Source: Sphingomonas paucimobilis (GTDB taxonomy: Bacteria; Pseudomonadota; Alphaproteobacteria; Sphingomonadales; Sphingomonadaceae). Taken from it: DNA of 10,752 nt. The stretch spans positions 1-10,752 of the forward strand of contig CAMAQU010000041.1 in NCBI GenBank assembly GCA_945860425.1, read 5' to 3'. Below the pieces are notes generated by a model. The model was not told the origin of the DNA. It saw only the letters and a program-made list of their open reading frames with translations, and did no database searches. Of the stretch, positions 1-6,770 are shown piece by piece (the stretch's first letter is position 1; every line of letters begins with the position of its first letter). Both the position numbers and the translations under genes were made by a program.

Positions 1-90
1 ACCTTTAATCGCACCGGCCATTGGGTGCAGGTTGAACGCGCAGCAGAATTCAATAGCTATTCGATAGACTTTCTGAATGTCCAAGGCTGA
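1..90 (+). CDS. meta-cleavage product hydrolase (alpha/beta hydrolase), C-terminal fragment
   Basis: The first frame is open from the window edge to a TGA at 88-90 and encodes 29 residues that include GHWVQVE and end in IDFLNVQG. This matches the extreme C-terminus of C-C bond hydrolases of the MhpC/BphD/HsaD (TesD) family, where the His of the GHW motif is the catalytic base of the Ser-Asp-His triad. These enzymes hydrolyse the ring-opened product of extradiol dioxygenases and release a 2-hydroxydienoate. The GHWVQVE wording resembles, from memory, the steroid-pathway member HsaD more than MhpC (GHWAQWE), but so short a stretch cannot decide the substrate. The gene overlaps the start of the next gene by 14 bases, and that gene encodes the enzyme acting on its product, which supports the call. 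The N-terminal part, with the nucleophile elbow, lies outside the window. Confidence 0.8.
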   Translation, partial: TFNRTGHWVQVERAAEFNSYSIDFLNVQG

Positions 91-853
91 GAAATTCGGC
101 GCGGAGCTTTATGCCGCTCTTCGGGACCGGCGCACTGTTCCGCCGTTAATCTCGCGTGATGCATCACTGACTGTCGAAGATGCCTACGCGATCAGCCTCG
201 ATTTCCTGTCCCGCCGCCGCAAGGATGGCGAACGGGTCGTCGGCAAGAAGATCGGTGTGACATCAAAGGCCGTGCAGGACATGCTCGGCGTGCATCAACC
301 AGACTTTGGCTTTCTGACCGACTGGATGCATATTGACGGCGATATTGACGTGGATGCGAAGGCGCTTATCGCGCCACGCGCAGAAGCGGAGATTGCCTTC
401 ATTCTAAAAGACAGCCTCAACGGACCCGGCATCACTGCAGAAGACGTGATTGCCGCGACGCAGAGCATCGCGCCGTGTTTTGAGATTGTGGACAGCCGGA
501 TTACCGATTGGAAGATCGGCATCGTGGATACCGTATCCGACAACGCATCTTGCGGTGTCTTCATTTTGGGCGACGCCCGCGCTGACCCACGCGACCTAGA
601 TCTGCCCGGCCTTCATGTGACCGTTACCAAAAATGGTGCGCCTTTGTCCGAAGGCTATGGAGCAGCCGTTCAGGGGTCACCCGCCGAGGCTGTTGCTTGG
701 CTCGCCAACACGCTCGGCAACTTCGGTGTCACGCTGGACGCTGGGGACATTATTCTGTCCGGATCGCTCGTGCCCTTGGCCGATGCGGTAAAGGGCGATG
801 TATTTGAAATGACGCTGCACGGCGTCGGCAGTTGCACGGCCAAATTTGTTTAA
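77..853 (+). CDS. dmpE: 2-hydroxypenta-2,4-dienoate hydratase family protein (MhpD/DmpE/TesE type)
   Basis: This 258-residue protein has the usual length of 2-keto-4-pentenoate hydratases, cytosolic metal-dependent enzymes that add water to 2-hydroxydienoates to give 4-hydroxy-2-oxoacids. Visible family signatures are GKKIGVTS (residues 56-63), RAEAEIAF with Glu103 and Glu105, and Glu136 in FEIVDSR; by alignment from memory to MhpD these three Glu form the metal site. The ATG at 77 overlaps the upstream hydrolase by 14 bases and has only a weak Shine-Dalgarno sequence, so translation is probably coupled to the hydrolase. The two downstream genes encode the next two steps, so the pathway assignment is firm. 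Whether the substrate is the C5 (general aromatic) or C6 (steroid, 2-hydroxyhexa-2,4-dienoate) compound cannot be read from the sequence. The decarboxylase relatives (4-oxalocrotonate decarboxylase) share the fold, but the adjacent dehydrogenase/aldolase pair and hydrolase fit the hydratase better. Confidence 0.9.
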   Translation: MSKAEKFGAELYAALRDRRTVPPLISRDASLTVEDAYAISLDFLSRRRKDGERVVGKKIGVTSKAVQDMLGVHQPDFGFLTDWMHIDGDIDVDAKALIAPRAEAEIAFILKDSLNGPGITAEDVIAATQSIAPCFEIVDSRITDWKIGIVDTVSDNASCGVFILGDARADPRDLDLPGLHVTVTKNGAPLSEGYGAAVQGSPAEAVAWLANTLGNFGVTLDAGDIILSGSLVPLADAVKGDVFEMTLHGVGSCTAKFV

Positions 854-860
854 GGCCAAG

Positions 861-869
861 GGAGAGAGC
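861..869 (+). promoter_or_regulatory. ribosome binding site that sets the dehydrogenase start
   Basis: GGAGAGAGC sits directly before the ATG at 870. Nearly the same leader precedes the SDR gene near 6000 and, on the minus strand, the SDR gene starting at 9660. It supports 870 rather than the in-frame TTG at 846 inside the hydratase gene. Confidence 0.7.
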
Positions 870-1802
870 ATGGCGCGCGTCAAAGCAGCCATTATCGGAT
901 CGGGCAATATCGGAACCGACCTGATGATGAAGATGATCAAATATCCTCAAAATATGGACCTGGCCGCTGTCGTGGGCATCGACCCGAATAGCGAAGGCTT
1001 GGCCATGGCGCGCGAGCACGGCATTGCCACCACGCATGAAGGCATTGAAGGCCTAAAAAAGCTCGCCTGCTACCCGGAAATCGGCATCGCCTTTGACGCG
1101 ACCTCCGCCTACGCCCACAAGATGCATGACGAGGCGCTGCGTGGCGATGGCATTCAGGTTGTTGATCTGACGCCTGCGGCCATCGGCCCCTTTACGGTGC
1201 CCGCTGTCAACATGACGCAGCATCTTGATCAGCCCAACGTCAATATGGTGACGTGCGGTGGACAGGCGACAATCCCGATGGTTGCTGCAGTCGCGCGTGT
1301 CTCAAGCGCCCTCCATTATGCCGAAATTGTGGCCTCTGTTTCATCGCGCTCGGCAGGCCCTGGAACCCGCGCCAACATCGATGAATTCACGCGCACCACG
1401 GCTCGGGCTATCGAAGTCGTCGGCGGCGCAACCAAGGGCAAGGCGATCATCATCCTCAATCCGGCCGAACCGCCCATGATTATGCGCGATACTGTCTTCA
1501 CCCTTTCCGAAGGTGGAGACGAAGCGGCTATCCGGCAGTCCGTCGTCGATATGGTTGCCGAGGTGCAGAAATATGTGCCGGGCTATCGCCTAAAACAGGA
1601 AGTCCAGTTTGAACGCTATGGGGACAATAACCGCCTCAAAATCCCGGGCATGGGCGACTTTACTGGGATCAAGTCGATGATCATGCTCGAGGTCGAAGGC
1701 GCAGGCGACTATCTGCCCAGCTATTCCGGCAATCTCGACATTATGACGGCAGCAGCCAAGGCGACCGGAGAGTTGCTGGCCGCTCGGAGGATGGCGGCAT
1801 GA
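870..1802 (+). CDS. dmpF: acetaldehyde/propanal dehydrogenase, CoA-acylating (DmpF/MhpF/TesF type)
   Basis: This 310-residue protein matches the length of acylating aldehyde dehydrogenases that convert the aldehyde released by the neighbouring aldolase into acyl-CoA with NAD+. The N-terminal Rossmann fold begins VKAAIIGSGNIGTD (residues 4-17). The catalytic cysteine is Cys129 in MVTCGGQAT, corresponding to Cys132 of DmpF by recalled alignment, and the conserved SAGPGTRANIDEFTRTT stretch of the dimerisation/active-site domain follows. In this family the enzyme forms a complex with the aldolase and receives the aldehyde through an internal channel. The gene order and the 4-base ATGA overlap with the aldolase gene fit that partnership. 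If the pathway is for steroids the substrate would be propanal; otherwise acetaldehyde. The ATG at 870 was chosen for its good ribosome binding site and the family-typical N-terminus. Confidence 0.95.
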   Translation: MARVKAAIIGSGNIGTDLMMKMIKYPQNMDLAAVVGIDPNSEGLAMAREHGIATTHEGIEGLKKLACYPEIGIAFDATSAYAHKMHDEALRGDGIQVVDLTPAAIGPFTVPAVNMTQHLDQPNVNMVTCGGQATIPMVAAVARVSSALHYAEIVASVSSRSAGPGTRANIDEFTRTTARAIEVVGGATKGKAIIILNPAEPPMIMRDTVFTLSEGGDEAAIRQSVVDMVAEVQKYVPGYRLKQEVQFERYGDNNRLKIPGMGDFTGIKSMIMLEVEGAGDYLPSYSGNLDIMTAAAKATGELLAARRMAA

Positions 1803-2839
1803 CCAGCACCTTCGACGTTGAAGCAGGCCACAAGCTCTACGTTCAAGACGTCACCCTGCGTGACGGGATGCATGCCATCCGTCACATGTACGGGATTGAC
1901 CATGTCCGTGCGATTGCCAAAGCACTTGACGATGCGGGCGTAGATGCCATCGAAGTCGCGCATGGCGACGGTCTGTCAGGCGCCAGCTTCAATTACGGCT
2001 TTGGCGCGCATACCGATTGGGAATGGCTGGAGGCCGTTGCCGACGTTCTCACCAAATCCATCCTAACCACGCTGATCCTCCCCGGCGTCGGCACGGTTGA
2101 AGAGCTGCGCCGAGCTTATGATCTCGGCGTCCGCTCCGTCCGCGTGGCAACGCACTGCACCGAAGCCGATGTCTCCAAACAGCATATCGGTATCGCCCGT
2201 GATCTCGGCATGGATGTCGCAGGCTTCCTCATGATGAGCCACATGATCGAGCCGGAACTGCTCGCCAGCCAAGCTCTGCTGATGGAAAACTATGGCGCCC
2301 AGTGCGTCTATGTGACGGACAGCGGCGGCGCGCTCGATATGGACGGCGTGCGCGCGCGGTTCGAGGCGTATGACCGTGTGCTGAAGCCGGAAACACAGCG
2401 CGGCATGCACGCACACCATAATTTATCATTGGGCACCGCCAATTCCATCGTCGCTGCGCAATGCGGGGCCGTCCGGATCGACGCCAGCCTTGCTGGTATG
2501 GGCGCAGGTGCTGGCAATGCGCCGCTGGAAGTCTTCATTGCCGCGGCCGACCGCAAGGGCTGGAACCATGGGTGCAACGTCATGGCCTTGATGGATGCCG
2601 CGGAAGACCTTGTCCGTCCTCTGCAGGACCGACCCGTCCGCGTTGACCGAGAAACGCTCGCGCTGGGCTATGCCGGGGTATATTCTAGCTTCCTGCGCCA
2701 TGCAGAGAAGGCCGCCAATGATTATGGCCTCGACACGCGCGAGATTCTTGTTGAACTCGGCCGCCGTAAGATGGTCGGCGGGCAGGAAGACATGATCGTC
2801 GACGTGGCCCTTGATATGCTGAAGGCCCGCAATGGCTGA
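1799..2839 (+). CDS. dmpG: 4-hydroxy-2-oxovalerate/oxohexanoate aldolase (DmpG/BphI/TesG type)
   Basis: This 346-residue member of the HMG-CoA-lyase-like TIM barrel family cleaves 4-hydroxy-2-oxoacids to pyruvate and an aldehyde. The N-terminal VQDVTLRDGMHA carries Arg21 and Asp22, the catalytic Arg and a metal ligand, and His25. The second metal motif MHAHHN supplies His204 and His206. VYVTDSGGA (170-178) is another family signature. The C-terminal part (about 275-346) matches the communication domain that contacts the dehydrogenase partner. The start ATG overlaps the dehydrogenase stop as ATGA, with GGAGG at 1786-1790 as ribosome binding site, so equimolar coupled translation is likely. Substrate chain length is not readable from the sequence. 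Confidence 0.95.
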   Translation: MTSTFDVEAGHKLYVQDVTLRDGMHAIRHMYGIDHVRAIAKALDDAGVDAIEVAHGDGLSGASFNYGFGAHTDWEWLEAVADVLTKSILTTLILPGVGTVEELRRAYDLGVRSVRVATHCTEADVSKQHIGIARDLGMDVAGFLMMSHMIEPELLASQALLMENYGAQCVYVTDSGGALDMDGVRARFEAYDRVLKPETQRGMHAHHNLSLGTANSIVAAQCGAVRIDASLAGMGAGAGNAPLEVFIAAADRKGWNHGCNVMALMDAAEDLVRPLQDRPVRVDRETLALGYAGVYSSFLRHAEKAANDYGLDTREILVELGRRKMVGGQEDMIVDVALDMLKARNG

Positions 2840-4292
2840 AATCTCTCTGCACACCCCCTATCCGGCGGCTGAGGTCGCGGCATGGGATATGGAAACCGAT
2901 ATCGTCATCATCGGCTTTGGGGCGACAGGCGCCTGTGCCGCCATCGAAGCGAAACAGGCGGGGGCCGATGTTAAGCTGTTCGAGCGCAATTCCGGCAGCG
3001 GCGGGGCTTCAGGCCTGTCCGGCGGCGAGATCTACCTCGGCGGCAACGGCGGCACCGAAGTCCAGCGTGCAGCAGGATTTGAAGACACGACCGAAGACTT
3101 TGCCGCCTATCTGAAGATGGCGGGCGGGCCGTGTGCCGATGAAGCAAAATGCGATCTCTACGCGCAAGAAGCGGTGAACCACTTCAACTGGCTGAAGGCA
3201 CAGGGCGTCCCCTATCGCGGCAACTACATGCCCGGCAAAATCATTGAGCCGATGGATGACACAACCCTAATCTGGTCAGGCAGTGAAGCGGCGGCTCCTT
3301 TCTACAAATCGGCAAAGCCCGCACCGCGCGGCCATGTTATCCAGCATATGGGCTGGGGTGGCGGGCGGCCACTCGTCGACATATTGGAAGCGAAAGCACG
3401 CGCCATAGGCGTGGACGTGATCGTCGACGCGCGGGCGTTGGCCCTCATCGAAGACGCCGATCAGGTTGTCGGCGCGATTTTCCGCATCGACAACAAGCCG
3501 GTCTTCGTCAAAGCCCGCAAAGGCGTTGTATTGGCTACAGGCGGCTTTGTGATGAACGAAGATATGCGGCGCAAATATTGCCCCGACACGTTCAAGATCA
3601 ACGATCCCATTGGGGACAAGGATGACGGCACTGGTATTAACCTTGGCCTCAGCGTCGGCGGCGATGCCATCCATATGGAACAGTTCTTCACAACCTGCCC
3701 CTGGACCATCCCCGAAAGTCACGCCAAGGGCGTATTCGTCAATATTCAGGGCCAGCGCTTCATCAATGAAGACTGCTATCACGGTCGCGTGTCCCGCACA
3801 GCTGTCGACCAACCCGGTGACCGTGTTTACCTGCTGCTCGACAGTGCCCATTTTGAGCAGCCCCCTGAATTCGCGCGCATGACGATTGCCGGAACCGGCA
3901 ATGACTGGGAAGAAGTTGAGCGCGAACTGGACATGGCCGAAGGCACCTTGTCGCGCACAATGGCGTTCTACAACGAACATGCACGCGCAGGCCATGACCC
4001 GCTGTTCGACAAGCAAACGCCAATCCTGACCCCGCTCGATCAGGGACCGTTCGTCGCGCTCGAACTGCATTTTCAGAACAGCTATTTCAGCTTCTTCACG
4101 CTGGGGGGGCTCAAAACCTCAACCAACGGCGAAGTGCTGGACCGCGCTGGGGCACCGATCCCCGGCCTGTTTGCTGCCGGTCGCTGCACCAGCGGACTCC
4201 CAGCATGGGGCCATGGCTATAGTTCAGGCATGAGCCTCGCCGATTGCACATTCTTCGGGCGCCAGGCCGGTCGGAAGGCAGCGCAAGGGTGA
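2832..4292 (+). CDS. FAD-dependent oxidoreductase, ketosteroid dehydrogenase/fumarate reductase superfamily
   Basis: This 486-residue flavoprotein starts 8 bases inside the aldolase gene, with GAAGG at 2821-2825 before the ATG. The FAD domain is clear: DIVIIGFGATGACAA (23-37) with the GxGxxG dinucleotide motif, Glu51 at the end of the second strand (LFERN), the LATGGF stretch near 234-239, DDGTGINLGL (264-273), and the C-terminal FAD motif GLFAAG (445-450). It belongs to the FAD_binding_2 superfamily with 3-ketosteroid delta-1-dehydrogenases and fumarate reductases. The C-terminal active-site segment reads HGYSSGMSLA (461-470). A Tyr (463) stands where ketosteroid dehydrogenases have their YPGxG tyrosine, and the fumarate reductase NRLGGN arginine is missing. 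A desaturase acting on a cyclic ketone is therefore more likely than a fumarate reductase. No signal peptide or membrane segment is evident. The exact substrate is unknown. Confidence 0.8.
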   Translation: MAEISLHTPYPAAEVAAWDMETDIVIIGFGATGACAAIEAKQAGADVKLFERNSGSGGASGLSGGEIYLGGNGGTEVQRAAGFEDTTEDFAAYLKMAGGPCADEAKCDLYAQEAVNHFNWLKAQGVPYRGNYMPGKIIEPMDDTTLIWSGSEAAAPFYKSAKPAPRGHVIQHMGWGGGRPLVDILEAKARAIGVDVIVDARALALIEDADQVVGAIFRIDNKPVFVKARKGVVLATGGFVMNEDMRRKYCPDTFKINDPIGDKDDGTGINLGLSVGGDAIHMEQFFTTCPWTIPESHAKGVFVNIQGQRFINEDCYHGRVSRTAVDQPGDRVYLLLDSAHFEQPPEFARMTIAGTGNDWEEVERELDMAEGTLSRTMAFYNEHARAGHDPLFDKQTPILTPLDQGPFVALELHFQNSYFSFFTLGGLKTSTNGEVLDRAGAPIPGLFAAGRCTSGLPAWGHGYSSGMSLADCTFFGRQAGRKAAQG

Positions 4293-4807
4293 CGGATCGC
4301 GCGCTCCTCGACAGGATCGCGCTTACCGATCTTGTTATGCGCTATTGTCGGGGCATTGATCGACGCGACTTTGCGCTCGTCCGGTCGCTCTATCATAATG
4401 ATGCCATTGACGATCATGGGGCCATGTTCTGCGGTGGGCCGGATGACTTCGTGCGCTGGTTGCCTGAGATGATGAAGCAGTGGGAAGCGACGATCCACAG
4501 CATCACCAACAGCCTTTTTGCGATTAATGGGGACACAGCAGAGGGCGAGCATCTCGTGACAGCTTTTCACCGCACACACCCGCCGGACCGCAAGGAATTC
4601 ACCGTCTGGGGCCGTTATCTCGACACATATCATCGACGCGACGGCGTTTGGAAGTTCAGCCGGCGTTCCCTTGTGTTCGATCATGGCCGCATAACGCCGG
4701 TCGATGAAGAGAGCTTTGCGATCATGGGCAGCGATGCCACCCATGGCAGCGCCAATCAACTTGATCCTTCTTGGCAGATGCCGCTGCTGGCGGGTCTAGC
4801 TGGATGA
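4289..4807 (+). CDS. SnoaL-like (NTF2-fold) protein, first of three
   Basis: This protein of 172 residues begins at a GTG overlapping the flavoprotein stop (GTGA), with GGAAGG at 4273-4278 well placed upstream. An upstream in-frame ATG at 4244 would lie deep inside the flavoprotein gene and is less likely. The N-terminal helix and the pattern LVMRYCRGIDRRDFALVRSLY are typical of SnoaL_4-type small cone-shaped NTF2 proteins, which include ketosteroid isomerases, scytalone dehydratase and bile-acid dehydratases. Tyr19, Asp24 and His70 are spaced as the catalytic Tyr/Asp/His of BaiE-like dehydratases, as recalled. WGRYLDTYHRRDGVWKFSRR is the usual C-terminal strand pair. It probably acts as a dehydratase, isomerase or hydrolase on a pathway intermediate; the reaction cannot be named. 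Confidence 0.75.
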   Translation: MTDRALLDRIALTDLVMRYCRGIDRRDFALVRSLYHNDAIDDHGAMFCGGPDDFVRWLPEMMKQWEATIHSITNSLFAINGDTAEGEHLVTAFHRTHPPDRKEFTVWGRYLDTYHRRDGVWKFSRRSLVFDHGRITPVDEESFAIMGSDATHGSANQLDPSWQMPLLAGLAG

Positions 4808-4820
4808 TCCATCGGGGAGA

Positions 4821-5972
4821 ATGACATTGGGTGCCGCATTAAGCGTGTCCGGATTGATGGCGCAGGCGCAAGCTGCAACCGGCCTTCAAGACTTTGGCGA
4901 CGAATGGTTCCTGACGCCGCTGTCCAAGCTTGTCGATACCGTCAACGCGGAAGCCGGCCTTATCACCCCCGATGCCGGGGCGGGGTACCGCATCCAGAGC
5001 GCGCTGTCGGACCGATTAAAGCTCGTTCAATATGTGAAGGACCATCCCGAGGCACTGGGCGAGCAGATTAATGTCGCGTGCGCCATTATCGGCCTGCCGC
5101 GAACAGGATCCACGGTTATGCACAGGCTGCTGTCGTCCGTGCCGCAGACAACATCCTTCTTCTGGTGGGAAACAACCTTTCCCTTACCCTTCGACGGGGA
5201 AGCACCCGGTCATCCATCGCCGCGCATAGGTATGGCGCATCAGGTGGTGGACCAATTGCTGCGCGACTGGCCTGACTTTGAGAGCATCGACCCGATTGAG
5301 GCCGAAGCCGTTGCCGAAGAGGTGATCCTGCTTGACCGGTCCTTCCTATCGACCAGCTATGACTCGATGATGCCGATCCCATCTTATGGCTATTGGCAGG
5401 CAGATCAGGACCATGAACCCGCTTACCGGGACCTGCTATTGTGGATGAAGGTTTTGCAGCACCAGATGCCATCGCGGCGCGGCAAGACGTGGGTGCTGAA
5501 GACACCGCACCATCTGCTTGGCGGGATGAGCGGATTGTTAAAGGTCTTCCCGAATGTTCCGCTGGTCATGACGCACCGCAACGTCGCGCAGGTGCTGCCC
5601 AGCTATTGCAGCATGTGCGCGTCAATGAGCGTCAACAGTTCCACCACCTACCGCAATGAAAATCAGGGCGCACATTGGACGCGGCGGTTCAAAACGGGGC
5701 TGGAGCGTCTCATGGCGTTGCGCCAGAACCTGCCTGATGGGCGCATTATCGACGTGCGTTATGAGGATACGGTGAGCGACCCCATCGGCACGGCCAGCCG
5801 CGTCCTGAAGGCCATCGGCCTCCCCGTCGATACGGCAGCACTCGAAGCCTGCATCGCCGCCAACGCGCGGGATGCGCGGCCCAAGCACAAATATTCAGCG
5901 GAAGCCTTTGGCCTTTCGGATAGCAGCATTGCCGCCGATTTCGCTTTTTACCACGATGCCTATAACATCTGA
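4821..5972 (+). CDS. PAPS-dependent sulfotransferase family protein
   Basis: This protein of 383 residues carries the sulfotransferase P-loop-like 5'-phosphosulfate motif IIGLPRTGSTVMHRLL (89-104), a LKTPHHL segment (226-232), and the 3'-phosphate motif MTHRNVAQVLPSY (250-262) with Arg253 and Ser261. These are the hallmarks of cytosolic PAPS-using sulfotransferases (Sulfotransfer_3 type, common in actinobacteria and sphingomonads). It would move a sulfate group to a hydroxyl of a small molecule, or act on a sulfonated intermediate; acceptor unknown. The start is uncertain. The ATG at 4821 directly abuts GGGGAGA (4814-4820), giving no spacer, whereas a TTG at 4827 would have 6 bases, and a GTG at 4845 and ATG at 4857 are further options. 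The TGLQDFGDEWF segment (20-30) is the usual N-terminal family signature, so all options retain it. The 13-base gap to the previous gene indicates one operon. Confidence 0.85.
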   Translation: MTLGAALSVSGLMAQAQAATGLQDFGDEWFLTPLSKLVDTVNAEAGLITPDAGAGYRIQSALSDRLKLVQYVKDHPEALGEQINVACAIIGLPRTGSTVMHRLLSSVPQTTSFFWWETTFPLPFDGEAPGHPSPRIGMAHQVVDQLLRDWPDFESIDPIEAEAVAEEVILLDRSFLSTSYDSMMPIPSYGYWQADQDHEPAYRDLLLWMKVLQHQMPSRRGKTWVLKTPHHLLGGMSGLLKVFPNVPLVMTHRNVAQVLPSYCSMCASMSVNSSTTYRNENQGAHWTRRFKTGLERLMALRQNLPDGRIIDVRYEDTVSDPIGTASRVLKAIGLPVDTAALEACIAANARDARPKHKYSAEAFGLSDSSIAADFAFYHDAYNI

Positions 5973-5986
5973 CACAAATAAGAACG

Positions 5987-6002
5987 AAGGAGAGAGCATG
6001 TG
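5987..6002 (+). promoter_or_regulatory. ribosome binding site with overlapping ATG-TGA start-stop and GTG start
   Basis: AAGGAG (5987-5992) is followed at 5998 by ATG and immediately by TGA. The SDR frame instead needs the GTG at 6000, 7 bases after the Shine-Dalgarno sequence. The ATG is thus a two-codon start-stop element in another frame, overlapping the real start. Confidence 0.6.
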
Positions 6003-6770
6003 ATCCTGAAGGACAAAGTCGTCATTGTAACTGGCGCTGGGCCCGGCATGGGGCAGGCCCTGTGTCGAGGCGCCGCTGCAGAGGGGGCAAAGGTCGTCGT
6101 TTCCGCCCGTTCGGTCGATGCGATTGAAGCCATTGTTGCCGACATTAAGGCGAAGGGCGGTGACGCTATTGCTGTGCGCTGCGATGTCTCCAAAACCGAA
6201 GACTGCAATGCCATTGCCAAAGCCGCGCTGGACAAATGGGGCCGCATCGACGGCATGGTCCATTCCGCATATTATCATCCCGATTGGTCAAACCTGGACG
6301 CCCATTCGATTGACCAACTCGCAACAGCGTTGGACGTCATCGCGGTGGGCGGCCTGCGGATGGCGCAGGCGGTGATCCCGACGATGAAGGCGCAAGGTTC
6401 TGGCTCAATTGTTAACATTTCGACGCTTGCCACGCGCAAGCCCATGCCCGGCGAAGGCGGCTATGCGATGGCGAAAGCCGCGCTCAACCAATTGTCACGC
6501 CAACTCGCCGTGGAACTGGGCGGCACGGGTATCCGCGTCAACACAGCACTGATGGGCTGGATGATGGGGGCACCGCTGGAAAGCTATTTTGCGTCGATGG
6601 GTGAAGGGGGCGAGGCGTTCCGCAAGCAGCGTGCCTCCGAAGTGCCCGTCGGCCATATTCCGCCGGATAAGGACTGCGCCAAGGCGGTCTATTTCCTCCT
6701 GTCCGACTATGCGAGCGAGATTACGGGCGCTGCGCTTGATGTGAATGGCGGCGACTGGGTCGCGCCATGA
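6000..6770 (+). CDS. short-chain dehydrogenase/reductase (SDR)
   Basis: This 256-residue protein is a classical SDR by length. The cofactor motif TGAGPGMG is at 11-18. The catalytic set is Ser141 (NIST), Tyr155 and Lys159 in GGYAMAKAAL, and the C-terminal GAALDVNGGDWV (243-254) is family-typical. It would oxidise or reduce a hydroxyl/keto group with NAD(P)(H); a hydroxysteroid or hydroxyacyl-CoA substrate is only inferred from context. Two positions deviate: the usual NNAG motif reads HSAY (88-91), and the helix alpha-4 Asn of the catalytic tetrad appears to be absent (ALDVIAVGG, 110-118). The start is GTG at 6000, because the ATG two bases earlier runs at once into TGA. It lies 27 bases after the sulfotransferase and its stop overlaps the next ATG (ATGA), so it sits within the operon. 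Confidence 0.88.
   Translation: MILKDKVVIVTGAGPGMGQALCRGAAAEGAKVVVSARSVDAIEAIVADIKAKGGDAIAVRCDVSKTEDCNAIAKAALDKWGRIDGMVHSAYYHPDWSNLDAHSIDQLATALDVIAVGGLRMAQAVIPTMKAQGSGSIVNISTLATRKPMPGEGGYAMAKAALNQLSRQLAVELGGTGIRVNTALMGWMMGAPLESYFASMGEGGEAFRKQRASEVPVGHIPPDKDCAKAVYFLLSDYASEITGAALDVNGGDWVAP

Noticed and set aside
846..869. Eight-residue N-terminal extension of the acylating dehydrogenase from a TTG at 846
   Set aside because: The ATG at 870 has a good ribosome binding site and gives the family-typical N-terminus just before the Rossmann motif.
3276..4070. 264-codon open frame on the minus strand inside the flavoprotein gene
   Set aside because: It lies wholly opposite a gene with clear FAD motifs, shows no recognisable domain, and is explained by GC-rich codon bias.
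2832..4292. Naming the flavoprotein a fumarate reductase
   Set aside because: The catalytic Arg segment of fumarate reductases is replaced by HGYSSG, and no heme or FMN domain is present.
4217..4759. 180-codon minus-strand open frame opposite the first SnoaL-like gene
   Set aside because: No family signature or ribosome binding site; the plus-strand protein has family features and coupled start.
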